Positions 52,443-60,437 of a stretch of DNA of 64,000 bases are shown one piece after another (the first letter of the stretch is position 1; every line of letters begins with the position of its first letter). The notes beneath the pieces were generated by a model. That model was not told the DNA's origin, did no database searches, and saw nothing but the letters and a program-made list of their open reading frames with translations. This stretch comes from Pleurocapsa minor HA4230-MV1 (GTDB lineage: Bacteria; Cyanobacteriota; Cyanobacteriia; Cyanobacteriales; Xenococcaceae): assembly GCA_019359095.1 (NCBI GenBank), contig JAHHHZ010000024.1, positions 186,001-250,000 of the forward strand, in the 5' to 3' direction. Both the position numbers and the translations under genes were made by a program.

Positions 52443-54112
52443 ATTGTGATAACCTTTGCACCGCTGCTAAATGCGAAGAACTTGAAAATCGTCTTAATGC
52501 TTTAGAAATTGCGCTAGAACTATTACAGGCATCGTTTGAAGCACATACAAATCAAGATATTCCCGAAGCGCATAACTATGAAGAGCCTGAAGTGACGGTT
52601 AGTCTAGCTGCTAGCGAAGATCGAGATTTAAAAGTCTTTGTAGCGGTTGGCTCAAAAAATGACAGCGAGACAATTAAACTACCAGAACCTGAAGTGACAG
52701 TTAGTTTAGCTGCTAGCGAAGATCGAGATTTAAAAGTCTTTGTAGCGGTTGGCTCAAAAAATGACAGCGAGACAATTAAACTACCAGAACCTGAAGTGAC
52801 AGTTAGTTTAGCTGCTAGCGAAGATCGAGATTTAAAAGTCTTTGTAGCGGTTGGCTCAAAAAATGACAGCGAAACAATTAAATTGCCTACTCAACCAATA
52901 GATTTTGATCCAGTCATTCCTTTTATATTAAATCGTCTCAAGTTAGAAATTAGACCTGAAATTGAAGCAGAAATTAAAGCAGAAATTGAAATAGCAATCG
53001 ATCAAAAATACCGCCCTTCTAACTTGAGACTTGATGGCAGTTTCCAGTCAGAGATGTTGATTTTAACTGTAGCTGATGGCGAAAGTCAAGATACGGCAAC
53101 TATTTCAATTCCTTTAGATGAACGTGACGGAATTGACGGACGTGACGGAATTGACGGAATTAACGGAGTTGATGGACGCGACGGAGTTGACGGAATTGAT
53201 GGAATTAACGGAGTTGATGGACGCGACGGAGTTGACGGAGTTGATGGAATTGACGGAATTGACGGAGTTGATGGACGTGATGGAATTGACGGACGAGATG
53301 GAATTGATGGACGCGACGGAATTGATGGTGCTGACGGACGAGATGGACGCGACGGAATTGATGGTGTTGACGGACGAGATGGACGCGACGGAATTGATGG
53401 TGGTGGAGGTATTGAGTATGACGGCTGTGGCATCGAACTAAGTTACAAAGACTCAGAGTTAACCGCATTACTTACCGTCGGACAATGTACTAGCAGCTCA
53501 AAAACTAAAATCATGGAATTTTCGCCGATTCAAGTAGAACGAATAACCTGTGTTAATGGCGTTGCCGAATCAGAATTTGTTGGCGTGGCAGTCATTAAAG
53601 GCACTGAAGCAGCCGAATTTGAGGCTTATACAGCACGTGCAGCAATTGCTCGAGCGCAGTGTGAATTAGAACCTGTAGCTGCTGTACCTGAATGGTGGCA
53701 GCTACGGCCTGAAGGGCATCGACCACAATTAATTGTGCATTTTGGCGAAAAAAAACCAGATGACAAAATAGGCAAGGCAATGTATGCCCTAACTATTCCT
53801 CATTGGTACGGATCGAAAGATGACGCTAAAAAGATTAAATTTGAGTGGCGTAAAGGTTCAGTCGAAGGAATATTAACCCTCAAAGACAACAGCAAAGTCA
53901 TTGTTAATGCTGTCTCCAAGTCAGAATGTGAAAGAATTCTAGGCATTGCCAAAAAAAGAATATCAGCGGCAATGTTAGTCGATAGCTTTACCAAAATTGG
54001 CGATCGCAAAGGACAACCTTTCAAACAAATTACAGTTAAGCCAAAAGTTGCTCGTTATTTTCCGACGGGAACTAAGTCGATGTTACCTGAATGGGTGGTA
54101 CAGCTTGATTAG
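52439..54112 (+). CDS. Collagen-like fibre protein with 34-residue tandem repeats
   Basis: Start at ATG 52439, because GGAGGG lies 6 bases upstream and the ATGA overlaps the previous stop. The 557-residue protein opens with a short Cys-bearing coiled coil. It continues with three near-identical 34-residue repeats (EPEVTVSLAASEDRDLKVFV and the following 14), then a charged helical stalk. About 95 residues of Gly-x-Asp triplets follow (GID, GRD, GVD, GIN), a collagen-like triple helix. Last is a globular C-terminal domain with PEWWQLRPEGHRPQ and WYGSKDDAKKIKF. Phage and surface fibres are built this way. The 53.1-53.4 kb DNA is a 9-bp quasi-repeat. Confidence 0.8.
   Translation: MNCDNLCTAAKCEELENRLNALEIALELLQASFEAHTNQDIPEAHNYEEPEVTVSLAASEDRDLKVFVAVGSKNDSETIKLPEPEVTVSLAASEDRDLKVFVAVGSKNDSETIKLPEPEVTVSLAASEDRDLKVFVAVGSKNDSETIKLPTQPIDFDPVIPFILNRLKLEIRPEIEAEIKAEIEIAIDQKYRPSNLRLDGSFQSEMLILTVADGESQDTATISIPLDERDGIDGRDGIDGINGVDGRDGVDGIDGINGVDGRDGVDGVDGIDGIDGVDGRDGIDGRDGIDGRDGIDGADGRDGRDGIDGVDGRDGRDGIDGGGGIEYDGCGIELSYKDSELTALLTVGQCTSSSKTKIMEFSPIQVERITCVNGVAESEFVGVAVIKGTEAAEFEAYTARAAIARAQCELEPVAAVPEWWQLRPEGHRPQLIVHFGEKKPDDKIGKAMYALTIPHWYGSKDDAKKIKFEWRKGSVEGILTLKDNSKVIVNAVSKSECERILGIAKKRISAAMLVDSFTKIGDRKGQPFKQITVKPKVARYFPTGTKSMLPEWVVQLD
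52583..52888 (+). repeat. Three tandem 102-bp repeats
   Basis: Units at 52583-52684, 52685-52786 and 52787-52888 keep the reading frame (34 codons each). They differ at only a handful of mostly synonymous bases, so the duplication is recent or kept uniform by recombination. Confidence 0.92.
53124..53405 (+). repeat. Collagen-coding 9-bp quasi-repeat tract
   Basis: Continuous triplets GACGGAATT, GATGGACGC, GACGGAGTT and similar code for Gly-x-Asp units. The other frames are also open here as a by-product of the 9-bp period. Confidence 0.9.
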
Positions 54113-54302
54113 CCATAACATTAAATCCAAATACGATTACGATCTTGATGAATACTTTGTAAAGTATGCAGTACCATTGACTGAAGCAATCGACAAGCTT
54201 AATTATTCGCGTTCGACTTTAATTCGCAAAATTAGAATGCATCGCTTACACGGCTTTAAATGTAAGGGTAAATGGTATGTAATAATTTTCCCAACCAAAT
54301 AG
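54105..54302 (+). CDS. Small helix-turn-helix (excisionase-like) protein
   Basis: From TTG 54105 the product has 65 residues. VPLTEAIDKLNYSRSTLIRK, then IRMHRLHGFKCKGKWYV, is the MerR/excisionase-type HTH plus wing. The frame is open much further upstream, but only inside the fibre gene in another phase. GGGTGG lies 7 bases before this TTG, and it overlaps the fibre stop by 8 bp. It may control the cassette or act in excision. Confidence 0.6.
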   Translation: MISHNIKSKYDYDLDEYFVKYAVPLTEAIDKLNYSRSTLIRKIRMHRLHGFKCKGKWYVIIFPTK

Positions 54303-54416
54303 TTAAGAGTGCCATAACGTCAGTGCCTTAAGCCCCAACCGTCGAAAGCGTTTACAGTTGGTTAATACAGCAGTTAGAAAAGTGTGACGACTTAATCAAC
54401 ATATCTAACAATCAAT

Positions 54417-54911
54417 ATGACTGTTTTTACCCCTGGCACTGGCACGATCCAAGCCAGTACATATGAAGCTGCTGCTTTAGTAGCTGCTCAAATGCTTCAA
54501 GACCTTGAAGGCACTGATGTTAATAACATTGCAGTTAACTACTTTACTGGTGATAACGTGGTGCAAATTCAATGGGCTGCACCAATCGCCACAAGTTTAG
54601 TAGCTGGCAAACTGGAAATTGCTTCTGTTGACTATATAACTTATGGCGGGTTCGTATCAGGAAACAGTCTTAGTGCGACTGGATTACCTGCTGCTCTATT
54701 AGAGATTTTTCAAAACTTGCAAGAATTAGAAAAAGTTCAACAAGATCCAGAAAATCCTGATGTTTTAAACAGAGTCCAAATTTCTATCGATCTTGACGCT
54801 CTTACGGCAACTGTTAACGCTGAATTACCCATTAGTTTTACTGCTAGCAATGGCGCGGTACAAATTTCTGCTGTTGCTTATTTAGCAGATCGAGTAGTAC
54901 AGGAGGGATAA
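54417..54911 (+). CDS. Unknown protein of the cassette
   Basis: The 164-residue protein starts MTVFTPGTGTIQASTYEAAA and is rich in Ala, Val and Thr. It has beta-like segments (VVQIQWAAPIATSLVAG) and an acidic helical ELEKVQQDPENPD middle. No signal peptide and no recognised family. Position and composition suit a small structural protein. The next gene starts 4 bp after its stop. Confidence 0.6.
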   Translation: MTVFTPGTGTIQASTYEAAALVAAQMLQDLEGTDVNNIAVNYFTGDNVVQIQWAAPIATSLVAGKLEIASVDYITYGGFVSGNSLSATGLPAALLEIFQNLQELEKVQQDPENPDVLNRVQISIDLDALTATVNAELPISFTASNGAVQISAVAYLADRVVQEG

Positions 54912-54915
54912 TAAC

Positions 54916-55390
54916 ATGGCTATTGTAAAATCTGTCGGCGATCCTTTGGGTAAAGATAATGAACCTGGATCTGACGCTAATGTAGACGTTAAAGAATACG
55001 TCAAATATATTGTTGAATCGACTAAGCATTGGTTTTATGCACCAAAAAATAAATACAAGGATATTGCTAAATCTTTGGGATTGAAAGAAGTCGATCCTAA
55101 TTCCGCAAAAGGCGAAGAATCAACTAAGTTAGCTAACGGATATGGTTACATTCGTCTAAAAGCAAGGTTGAAAAATGGTGCAACCATGTCTTTAATTTGC
55201 GATCCTGAAAAAGTTGGCTCAGCTATAACTACTGCTAAAAGCGCAGGTGCAGCATCTAAAAAGATTTATGGTGTTGCTGTCTGGTGTGAGAGGCAATTTT
55301 TACAAGATCACTCCTTTTGAAGTGACTACCAATCAAGGTGCGGTGCGGGGTGATTTTGGTGTTCATTTGGATGCTAATGCTCCAGGTTAA
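54916..55390 (+). CDS. Unknown protein with an apparent +1 frameshift
   Basis: The frame from ATG 54916 ends at a TGA at 55318-55320 (134 residues). In the +1 frame a sensible C-terminus continues from about 55271 (VRGNFYKITPFEVTTNQGAV, then RGDFGVHLDANAPG) to TAA 55390. The two frames join best around 55270-55290, after KKIYGV. The last 13 residues of the short form (WCERQFLQDHSF) look like out-of-frame filler. A base error, a recent mutation or programmed frameshifting are all possible. The N-terminal part is lysine-rich and soluble, with YGYIRLKARLKNG. Confidence 0.6.
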
Positions 55391-55405
55391 CTTGGTTGTA
55401 TTGTC

Positions 55406-55504
55406 ATGGATTGGCACAATTTTAAAGATTTTGAAGCGCAAATTTGGACTCTTAGAGACAAGGAAAAAGTTCAACAAATACCCTTACATGCCTTTTATAG
55501 CTAA
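55406..55504 (+). CDS. Tiny ORF coupled to the next gene
   Basis: A 32-residue frame reads MDWHNFKDFEAQIWTLRDKE and ends VQQIPLHAFYS. Its TAA overlaps the ATG of the membrane-protein gene (TAATG), the same junction as at 51426. That repeated junction and the sensible composition support it as translated. Confidence 0.5.
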   Translation: MDWHNFKDFEAQIWTLRDKEKVQQIPLHAFYS

Positions 55505-55806
55505 TGTTGAAAAATTATAACGTGCCAGATCTAGCTTGGAAATTTACCAGTTTTGGTTTTATGTTGTTTTTGGCTGGAGCTGGCTGGTCTATTTCCCAAG
55601 CTAAAGTTTATGAGCTGCAACTAGCTAATTACAAGCTGGCAGTAGGATTAGCGATCAACGATGTAGCCGCAGCGTCAACAGCGTTAAAAGATGCTGCTAA
55701 ATCTTTGCCTCCCAAGCAACAAAAAAAGATTCAGGCTCTTACTGATGAGGCTAATGAAAAACTAGAAATTGTGGCTGATGAGTTAGACCCATTATTAATT
55801 GAGTAA
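55504..55806 (+). CDS. Small membrane-anchored protein, holin- or spanin-like
   Basis: The 100-residue protein has one N-terminal membrane helix (about 13-31, FTSFGFMLFLAGAGWSI) and then a long charged helix (LQLANYKLAVGLAINDVAAA to the end). An inner-membrane-anchored coiled coil at the end of the run is the shape of an i-spanin or holin accessory. I see no lysin gene, so lysis is inference. It is the last gene of the cassette. Confidence 0.6.
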   Translation: MLKNYNVPDLAWKFTSFGFMLFLAGAGWSISQAKVYELQLANYKLAVGLAINDVAAASTALKDAAKSLPPKQQKKIQALTDEANEKLEIVADELDPLLIE

Positions 55807-55901
55807 CAAGCATTATCTTGGGGTTTCTTAACACTTAATTATATTTTAAGGACAAAAATGCTCTGTTGCTTTGCAATTTGGCAATTATCTAAGGATCTGC
55901 A

Positions 55902-55928
55902 CAAAAAAAACGCCTTCTCAAGCGCCTT
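55902..55928 (-). terminator. Terminator of the DUF2780 gene
   Basis: On the minus strand CGCTT, a GAGA tetraloop and AGGCG are followed by eight T, 25 bp past the stop of the leftward gene. Confidence 0.6.
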
Positions 55929-55952
55929 AAATCTGATTGAGATAATTTGGTT

Positions 55953-56345
55953 TTATTGCAAGACACCTGCCAAAATATTTTTAATACCTTCGCCGCCTTG
56001 ACTTTGAGTAAAAGACAAAATGATGGGAATAAATTTAGTCGCCATGCCAGGATTTAAACCAAGTTGACTAAACCCAGCAGCCAAACCAGCCATGTTAGCT
56101 AACTGTCCGCCACCACTGTCACCCCCCATCATGCCAGCCAAGCCACCAATTGCTCCTGCAATACCTGCTCCACCAGCAGGAGCTTCGCCAATTAAATTAC
56201 CAATGCCAGGAAGAGCATTAGCTACTTGAGCAAAATCACCAGCTCCTAGCTGTTCTTGTGCCATTTTAAAAATGAGTCCAGCACCACCTTTAGCTTGACT
56301 CTCATCAACGCCTAGACCTTGGGTTAATTGTTGAATTAATTCCAT
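55953..56345 (-). CDS. DUF2780 family (VcgC/VcgE-like) protein
   Basis: The 130-residue protein has an N-terminal QQLTQGLGVDESQAKGGAGL, then LGAGDFAQVANALPGI, a Gly/Ala/Met-rich central linker and a C-terminal LGLNPGMATKFIPIILSF. I recognise this as DUF2780, a small family of unknown function. It is leftward with its own terminator and marks the return to core sequence after the accessory element. Confidence 0.75.
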   Translation of the reverse strand: MELIQQLTQGLGVDESQAKGGAGLIFKMAQEQLGAGDFAQVANALPGIGNLIGEAPAGGAGIAGAIGGLAGMMGGDSGGGQLANMAGLAAGFSQLGLNPGMATKFIPIILSFTQSQGGEGIKNILAGVLQ

Positions 56346-56633
56346 ATTTCATCTAATTTAAACTTTTCTCTCGTAATCATGCCAGAGAGTCCAGAAAATT
56401 TAAAGAAAGAAATGCTTAAAAAAACCGTATAAATTAAAACATTTTGATAAATCAAATGAATTGTGTTACAAATTCATAACCACTAGATAAAGTTGTGATT
56501 AAGTTTAAATTTGTTAAACTTGCCTTATCAGAAAATTTTCATCTATTTGGTTAGATTGACTCTGTAACCAAGAGCATAATGTATCATTTGCTTCAGTAAC
56601 TATTTCGATTTAAGTTTTCTTAGGGAGAAAAAT

Positions 56634-56816
56634 ATGAAAGTTAAATATTTAGGAACTTTATTTGCTGCTTCTGTTTTGAGTTTGGGTCTCCTCACCTCTT
56701 GTGCGACTCCTGAAGGTGGTCAAACTGGTGGAGACGCACCAGCAGATTCTACCGCACCAGCAGATCCTGCTGCACCAGCGGATCCTGCCGCACCAGCAGA
56801 AGGTACTGGTCAATAG
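56634..56816 (+). CDS. Small lipoprotein with APADP repeats
   Basis: The 60-residue product has a lipoprotein signal with lipobox LLTSC (Cys23). The mature chain is only 38 residues of Gly/Pro/Ala/Asp, including PADPAAPADPAAPAE. AGGGAG lies about 7 bases before the ATG and a terminator follows, so it is a real short gene. A wall-spanning or filler peptide is likely; no defined function. The lgt gene needed to modify it is 2.6 kb away. Confidence 0.75.
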   Translation: MKVKYLGTLFAASVLSLGLLTSCATPEGGQTGGDAPADSTAPADPAAPADPAAPAEGTGQ

Positions 56817-56848
56817 AAGCTAAATTTAATCAATTGTCAATATCGATT

Positions 56849-56891
56849 TGAGGAGCTAGAGCAGCATTTTGTTCAACTCCTCATTTTTTTT
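56849..56891 (+). terminator. Terminator after the lipoprotein gene
   Basis: TGAGGAG pairs with CTCCTCA around a 21-nt loop, followed by T8. Confidence 0.8.
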
Positions 56892-56946
56892 GCGTGGAGA
56901 TATAGCAATACTAGACAATGTTAGGTCGTTTTTGTACTACTACCTA

Positions 56947-58644
56947 CTAACCACTACCATCGATCGATAATCTAGAAGGATAGTCACCCCCTGAATGAAT
57001 CTTGATGGTAATGATGCCATGATCGATCTGACGAGATTCATGAGGTAATTTGCCATCGCCTGAATTGAGAGGATAAGCTGGAAAACAAGCTCCACTGAGA
57101 CTAAGACGTAAGCGATCGCCTGCTGGAATATACATACAGGTTGGTTGTAGGGGGATTTTGAGTGAGTCGATCTGAGAATTTGGCGCAACTACTCGAATAT
57201 AGCCCTGAGTAAAGTTAAATACTGCTCCATTTGGATTTACTGTAGATAAGACGGCACAGATGTCAAAGCTAGGATTATTAGTCGTGTAGTAGATTTCTAA
57301 GGTTATTGTTCCTGTTAGATGTAAATCTGATTCTAAAGCGGGGGAGGTGTAGGTCAGAATATCGGCACGACAGTCTAAAAGCGATCGCTCAAAAGAGCCA
57401 CTAGGATAGGTAGCATGTCCCCCTAATGCGGGTACTGGTCGCCCAGGATCGTGAACTAAAATATCTGTATTGTTGTCAAATTCAGTAACTATCTCGCCCA
57501 GATCGGTAACGATTAGTTCTTGAGGAGAAGGATTGGCAAACTCTTCGTATTGCCACAACATGCCACTATCTTCTCTGACACCAGCTAAACCATCACTCGC
57601 TAGGTAAAAGGTGGTTTGCTCGCTAGGTAAACTATTAAACTCTCGCCAGCTATTGCTGCCCATTTCAAATAGACAGATAGTTGATTCTTCTAGTAATCCT
57701 GTATCAATGTCTTTTAACCAGTGATCGAACCAGCGCACTTGAATTTCGTCAATTGGGTTTTGCGCTTCCACACCATAGTTCACCTCACCCAATTTACTAC
57801 CCCAGGGAAGATGCGCCCAAGGCCCGATTAAGAGATGCTGGGGTTGGCTACATTGAGCAATCATTGCCTGATAAAGATTCATTGTTCCCCGAAGATAGGG
57901 ATCGAACCATCCCCCAACATGAAGCATTGGCAGATCTACCCGATCTAACCAATATTTTGGCGATCGCTTTTGCCAATATTCAGCAGTAGCATCAGGATTA
58001 TGCAACCATTGATGATAAAAGGAGTCGGGAGCTAATTCTTGCATTAACTCAGGATTAGCAGCAATAGAGCCATTTAAGGGCAGATTATGGGATGCTGCTT
58101 TGAGTTTTAAATAGGCTGCTTCATCTCCTTTAAGGCGCGCCGTTTCGACTGCCAGTTGAATTGCCCAGGCAAGATTAGCCCATAAACAAAAAGCACCGTT
58201 TTCATAAGCCCAATCGCTGTGTAGATCGTAGGCTACCATTGCTGGGGCGATCGCTTTTAAACAGGCTGGCTGATGGGCAGCGGTATACAGCTGAGTCATA
58301 CCCTGATAGGAAAAACCATACATCCCGACTTTGCCAGTGCTGTACGGTAAGCTTGACACCCAGTTAATCGTATCTAAGCCATCGGCAACTTCATGGGTAA
58401 AAAGATCGAACTCTCCTTGTGATGTTCCTCTTCCTCGTACGTCTTGAATGACGACAATGTATCCCTGGGCTGCATACCAACGGGGATGAGCATAGACCAC
58501 CGTTGAGGCGATTTCTCGACCATAGGGTTGACGCATCAAAAGCACTGGCAGCTTTTCTGGCGTATCAGGACGATAAATATCTGCATCCAGCCTCACGTTG
58601 TCGCGAGTCAGCATTGATACTGTCTGTTTGCTAATTTTGACCAT
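56947..58644 (-). CDS. CocE/NonD family (S15-type) hydrolase
   Basis: The 565-residue protein has the alpha/beta-hydrolase core with nucleophile Ser112 in GMYGFSYQG. It also has the oxyanion-region DVRGRGTSQG (68-77) and a C-terminal jelly-roll domain (about 330-560), as in cocaine esterase and X-Pro dipeptidyl peptidases. GPWAHLPWGS carries the likely catalytic His. No signal peptide, so cytoplasmic. Substrate (ester or acyl-peptide) cannot be told. It overlaps cobM by 14 bp and is the third gene of the lgt-cobM run. Confidence 0.88.
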   Translation of the reverse strand: MVKISKQTVSMLTRDNVRLDADIYRPDTPEKLPVLLMRQPYGREIASTVVYAHPRWYAAQGYIVVIQDVRGRGTSQGEFDLFTHEVADGLDTINWVSSLPYSTGKVGMYGFSYQGMTQLYTAAHQPACLKAIAPAMVAYDLHSDWAYENGAFCLWANLAWAIQLAVETARLKGDEAAYLKLKAASHNLPLNGSIAANPELMQELAPDSFYHQWLHNPDATAEYWQKRSPKYWLDRVDLPMLHVGGWFDPYLRGTMNLYQAMIAQCSQPQHLLIGPWAHLPWGSKLGEVNYGVEAQNPIDEIQVRWFDHWLKDIDTGLLEESTICLFEMGSNSWREFNSLPSEQTTFYLASDGLAGVREDSGMLWQYEEFANPSPQELIVTDLGEIVTEFDNNTDILVHDPGRPVPALGGHATYPSGSFERSLLDCRADILTYTSPALESDLHLTGTITLEIYYTTNNPSFDICAVLSTVNPNGAVFNFTQGYIRVVAPNSQIDSLKIPLQPTCMYIPAGDRLRLSLSGACFPAYPLNSGDGKLPHESRQIDHGIITIKIHSGGDYPSRLSIDGSG

Positions 58645-59446
58645 TGATGATTAATTCAGACTTTTTGACTGGTCGAAATAGATGATTGTGTTCGGGATGA
58701 TAAAGACGTGAACGAGTCGTTACCGCCTGTTGCAATGCAGGACTAATTAAATATAAAGTTGTCCTGATTAAATTGTTTTCCCTCGTTACCTCAGCCATTT
58801 TAGTTAGAGGTACGACCCAGATTTGCTCATCTTGCCAGCCCACACGATAGCAAACTGCCACGGGAGTATCTGCGGGGTAATGTTCTAATAGTTGATCCTG
58901 TGCTTTTTCGATGTGGCGGGCAGCTAGATAGAGACATAAACTAGCTTTGTGGGCAGCCAGAGAGGCTAATTCTTCGGTTTCGGGGACAGCAGAGGCTTCA
59001 CCACTAACTCGGGTAAGAATGATCGTCTGTACTAGCTCGGGAATGGTCAACTCCGTACTAAGTTTGGCAGCAGCAGCCTGAAAAGCACTAATCCCAGGAA
59101 TCAATTCAAAGGGAATATCTGCTTCAGTAAACGCCTGCATCTGTTCAGCGATCGCACTATATAAAGTTAAATCGCCCGAATGTAGACGCACAACTGATTT
59201 ACCCTGTCTGACTCGTTCAATTGCCAGGGGAATGATTTGCTCTAGGGTTTTGCTACCCGTTGCCACCAGTTCGGCATCACTGCGAACATCCTCTAGAATC
59301 TGCTTAGGTACTAATGAATCAGCATAGAGAATGACATCAGCCTGAATTAGAATTTTATATGCCTTAATAGTCAGTAATTCTGGATCTCCTGGCCCAGCAC
59401 CAATAATATAGACCGCAGGTTTTAGAGTAATTTGAGTTAAATTCAT
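58631..59446 (-). CDS. cobM: Precorrin-4 C11-methyltransferase
   Basis: CobM methylates C-11 of precorrin-4 in cobalamin (or pseudocobalamin) synthesis. The 271-residue tetrapyrrole methylase has the SAM-binding VYIIGAGPGDPELLTIKA (about 12-29), YADSLVPKQIL, VRLHSGDLTLYSAI and a PGISAFQAAAAKL block that identifies the C11 enzyme. No cobalamin riboswitch is apparent upstream. It lies 19 bp after lgt. Confidence 0.93.
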   Translation of the reverse strand: MNLTQITLKPAVYIIGAGPGDPELLTIKAYKILIQADVILYADSLVPKQILEDVRSDAELVATGSKTLEQIIPLAIERVRQGKSVVRLHSGDLTLYSAIAEQMQAFTEADIPFELIPGISAFQAAAAKLSTELTIPELVQTIILTRVSGEASAVPETEELASLAAHKASLCLYLAARHIEKAQDQLLEHYPADTPVAVCYRVGWQDEQIWVVPLTKMAEVTRENNLIRTTLYLISPALQQAVTTRSRLYHPEHNHLFRPVKKSELIINGQN

Positions 59447-59465
59447 TCAATCAATATTTGATGAG

Positions 59466-60347
59466 TTATGGTCTGTAGTTAGCTGATTTTTGAGCATCTG
59501 AGTTGGCAACAACATCAGGCAAGGGTCTTCTTAACCAATACAGCCAGGCAAGTATTAAGAGACCAAGAGCGATCGCACTCAAGCTAATCACCTGAGCCAT
59601 CTTTAAAGGCCCAATCATTAAACTATCGGTACGTAACCATTCAATCCAGACTCGACCCAGACTATAGCCAATTAAATAGACCGCAGCGAGTGTACCAGTT
59701 TTGAGCCGATTAGCTCTGGTTAAACCCCAAAAAAAGAGCCACAGTAGTAAGGCAAATATCCCCAGATTCCACAAGGATTCATAGAGAAAAGTTGGATGAA
59801 AAAATTCACGGTCAATTAGCTCTAAAGGACGGTATTGAGGAGCAATATATAATTTCCAAGGCAGATCTGTCGGTTTACCAAAAGCCTCAGAGTTAAAGAA
59901 ATTACCCCACCGTCCAATGGCTTGACCCAAAATGACCGAGGGCGCAACTAAATCTAATAGCTGCCACACAGAAATCTGATTTAGACGGGCAAAAATAATT
60001 GTGGCGATCGTCCCACCAATAATTGCACCATGGATCGCAATGCCACCTTCCCACACCGCTAACATATGCCACCAGGGACGTTGGGCATACTGTTGCCATT
60101 GAAAAATAACATAATAAAGTCGAGCGCAGGGAATAGCACCAATAACCAACCAAATCGCCAAATCTCCCAAAAGGTCTGGATCTACCCGACGAGCCTTGGC
60201 TAAATATTGAGCTAAAGTTATCCCCACTAATACCGCCGTCGCAATCAACAAACCGTACCAACGAAGCACGATTGGGCCTAGCTCAAAAATAATTGGGCCA
60301 GGAGATTGAAACTGAACCGAAAAAATCATATCTGTGTAAGTTGGCAA
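59466..60347 (-). CDS. lgt: Phosphatidylglycerol--prolipoprotein diacylglyceryl transferase
   Basis: Lgt adds diacylglycerol to the lipobox Cys of prolipoproteins at the membrane. The 293-residue protein has seven hydrophobic segments. It also has the motifs [14 protein letters not shown] and [13 protein letters not shown], and a late [11 protein letters not shown] with the conserved Arg/Glu. All are intact. The start at 60347 gives MPTYTDMIF; a later ATG (MIFSVQF) is also possible. First gene of the lgt-cobM-hydrolase run. Confidence 0.95.
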   Translation of the reverse strand: MPTYTDMIFSVQFQSPGPIIFELGPIVLRWYGLLIATAVLVGITLAQYLAKARRVDPDLLGDLAIWLVIGAIPCARLYYVIFQWQQYAQRPWWHMLAVWEGGIAIHGAIIGGTIATIIFARLNQISVWQLLDLVAPSVILGQAIGRWGNFFNSEAFGKPTDLPWKLYIAPQYRPLELIDREFFHPTFLYESLWNLGIFALLLWLFFWGLTRANRLKTGTLAAVYLIGYSLGRVWIEWLRTDSLMIGPLKMAQVISLSAIALGLLILAWLYWLRRPLPDVVANSDAQKSANYRP

Positions 60348-60437
60348 GATAGAGCTGAGGCTAAGTATATTATTCTAAAAGATATTATCTCAGGTTTATT
60401 AATTTAAATATATTAGGTCTTTGTTAAAGTTCTTTGT

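Noticed and set aside
52583-52888. CRISPR-like spacing of repeats
   Set aside because: The 102-bp units are contiguous, coding and without spacers. The 7-bp arrays likewise have no spacers. No CRISPR array or cas gene is visible.
53086-53468. Long open frames on the other strand and in the other forward frame across the collagen tract
   Set aside because: They are by-products of a 9-bp repeat, which keeps all frames free of stops. Only the frame in phase with the flanking domains is supported.
55338-55520. A 60-codon frame across the frameshift region
   Set aside because: It is in a different frame from both the frameshifted gene and the 32-codon ORF, and its composition is hydrophobic filler.
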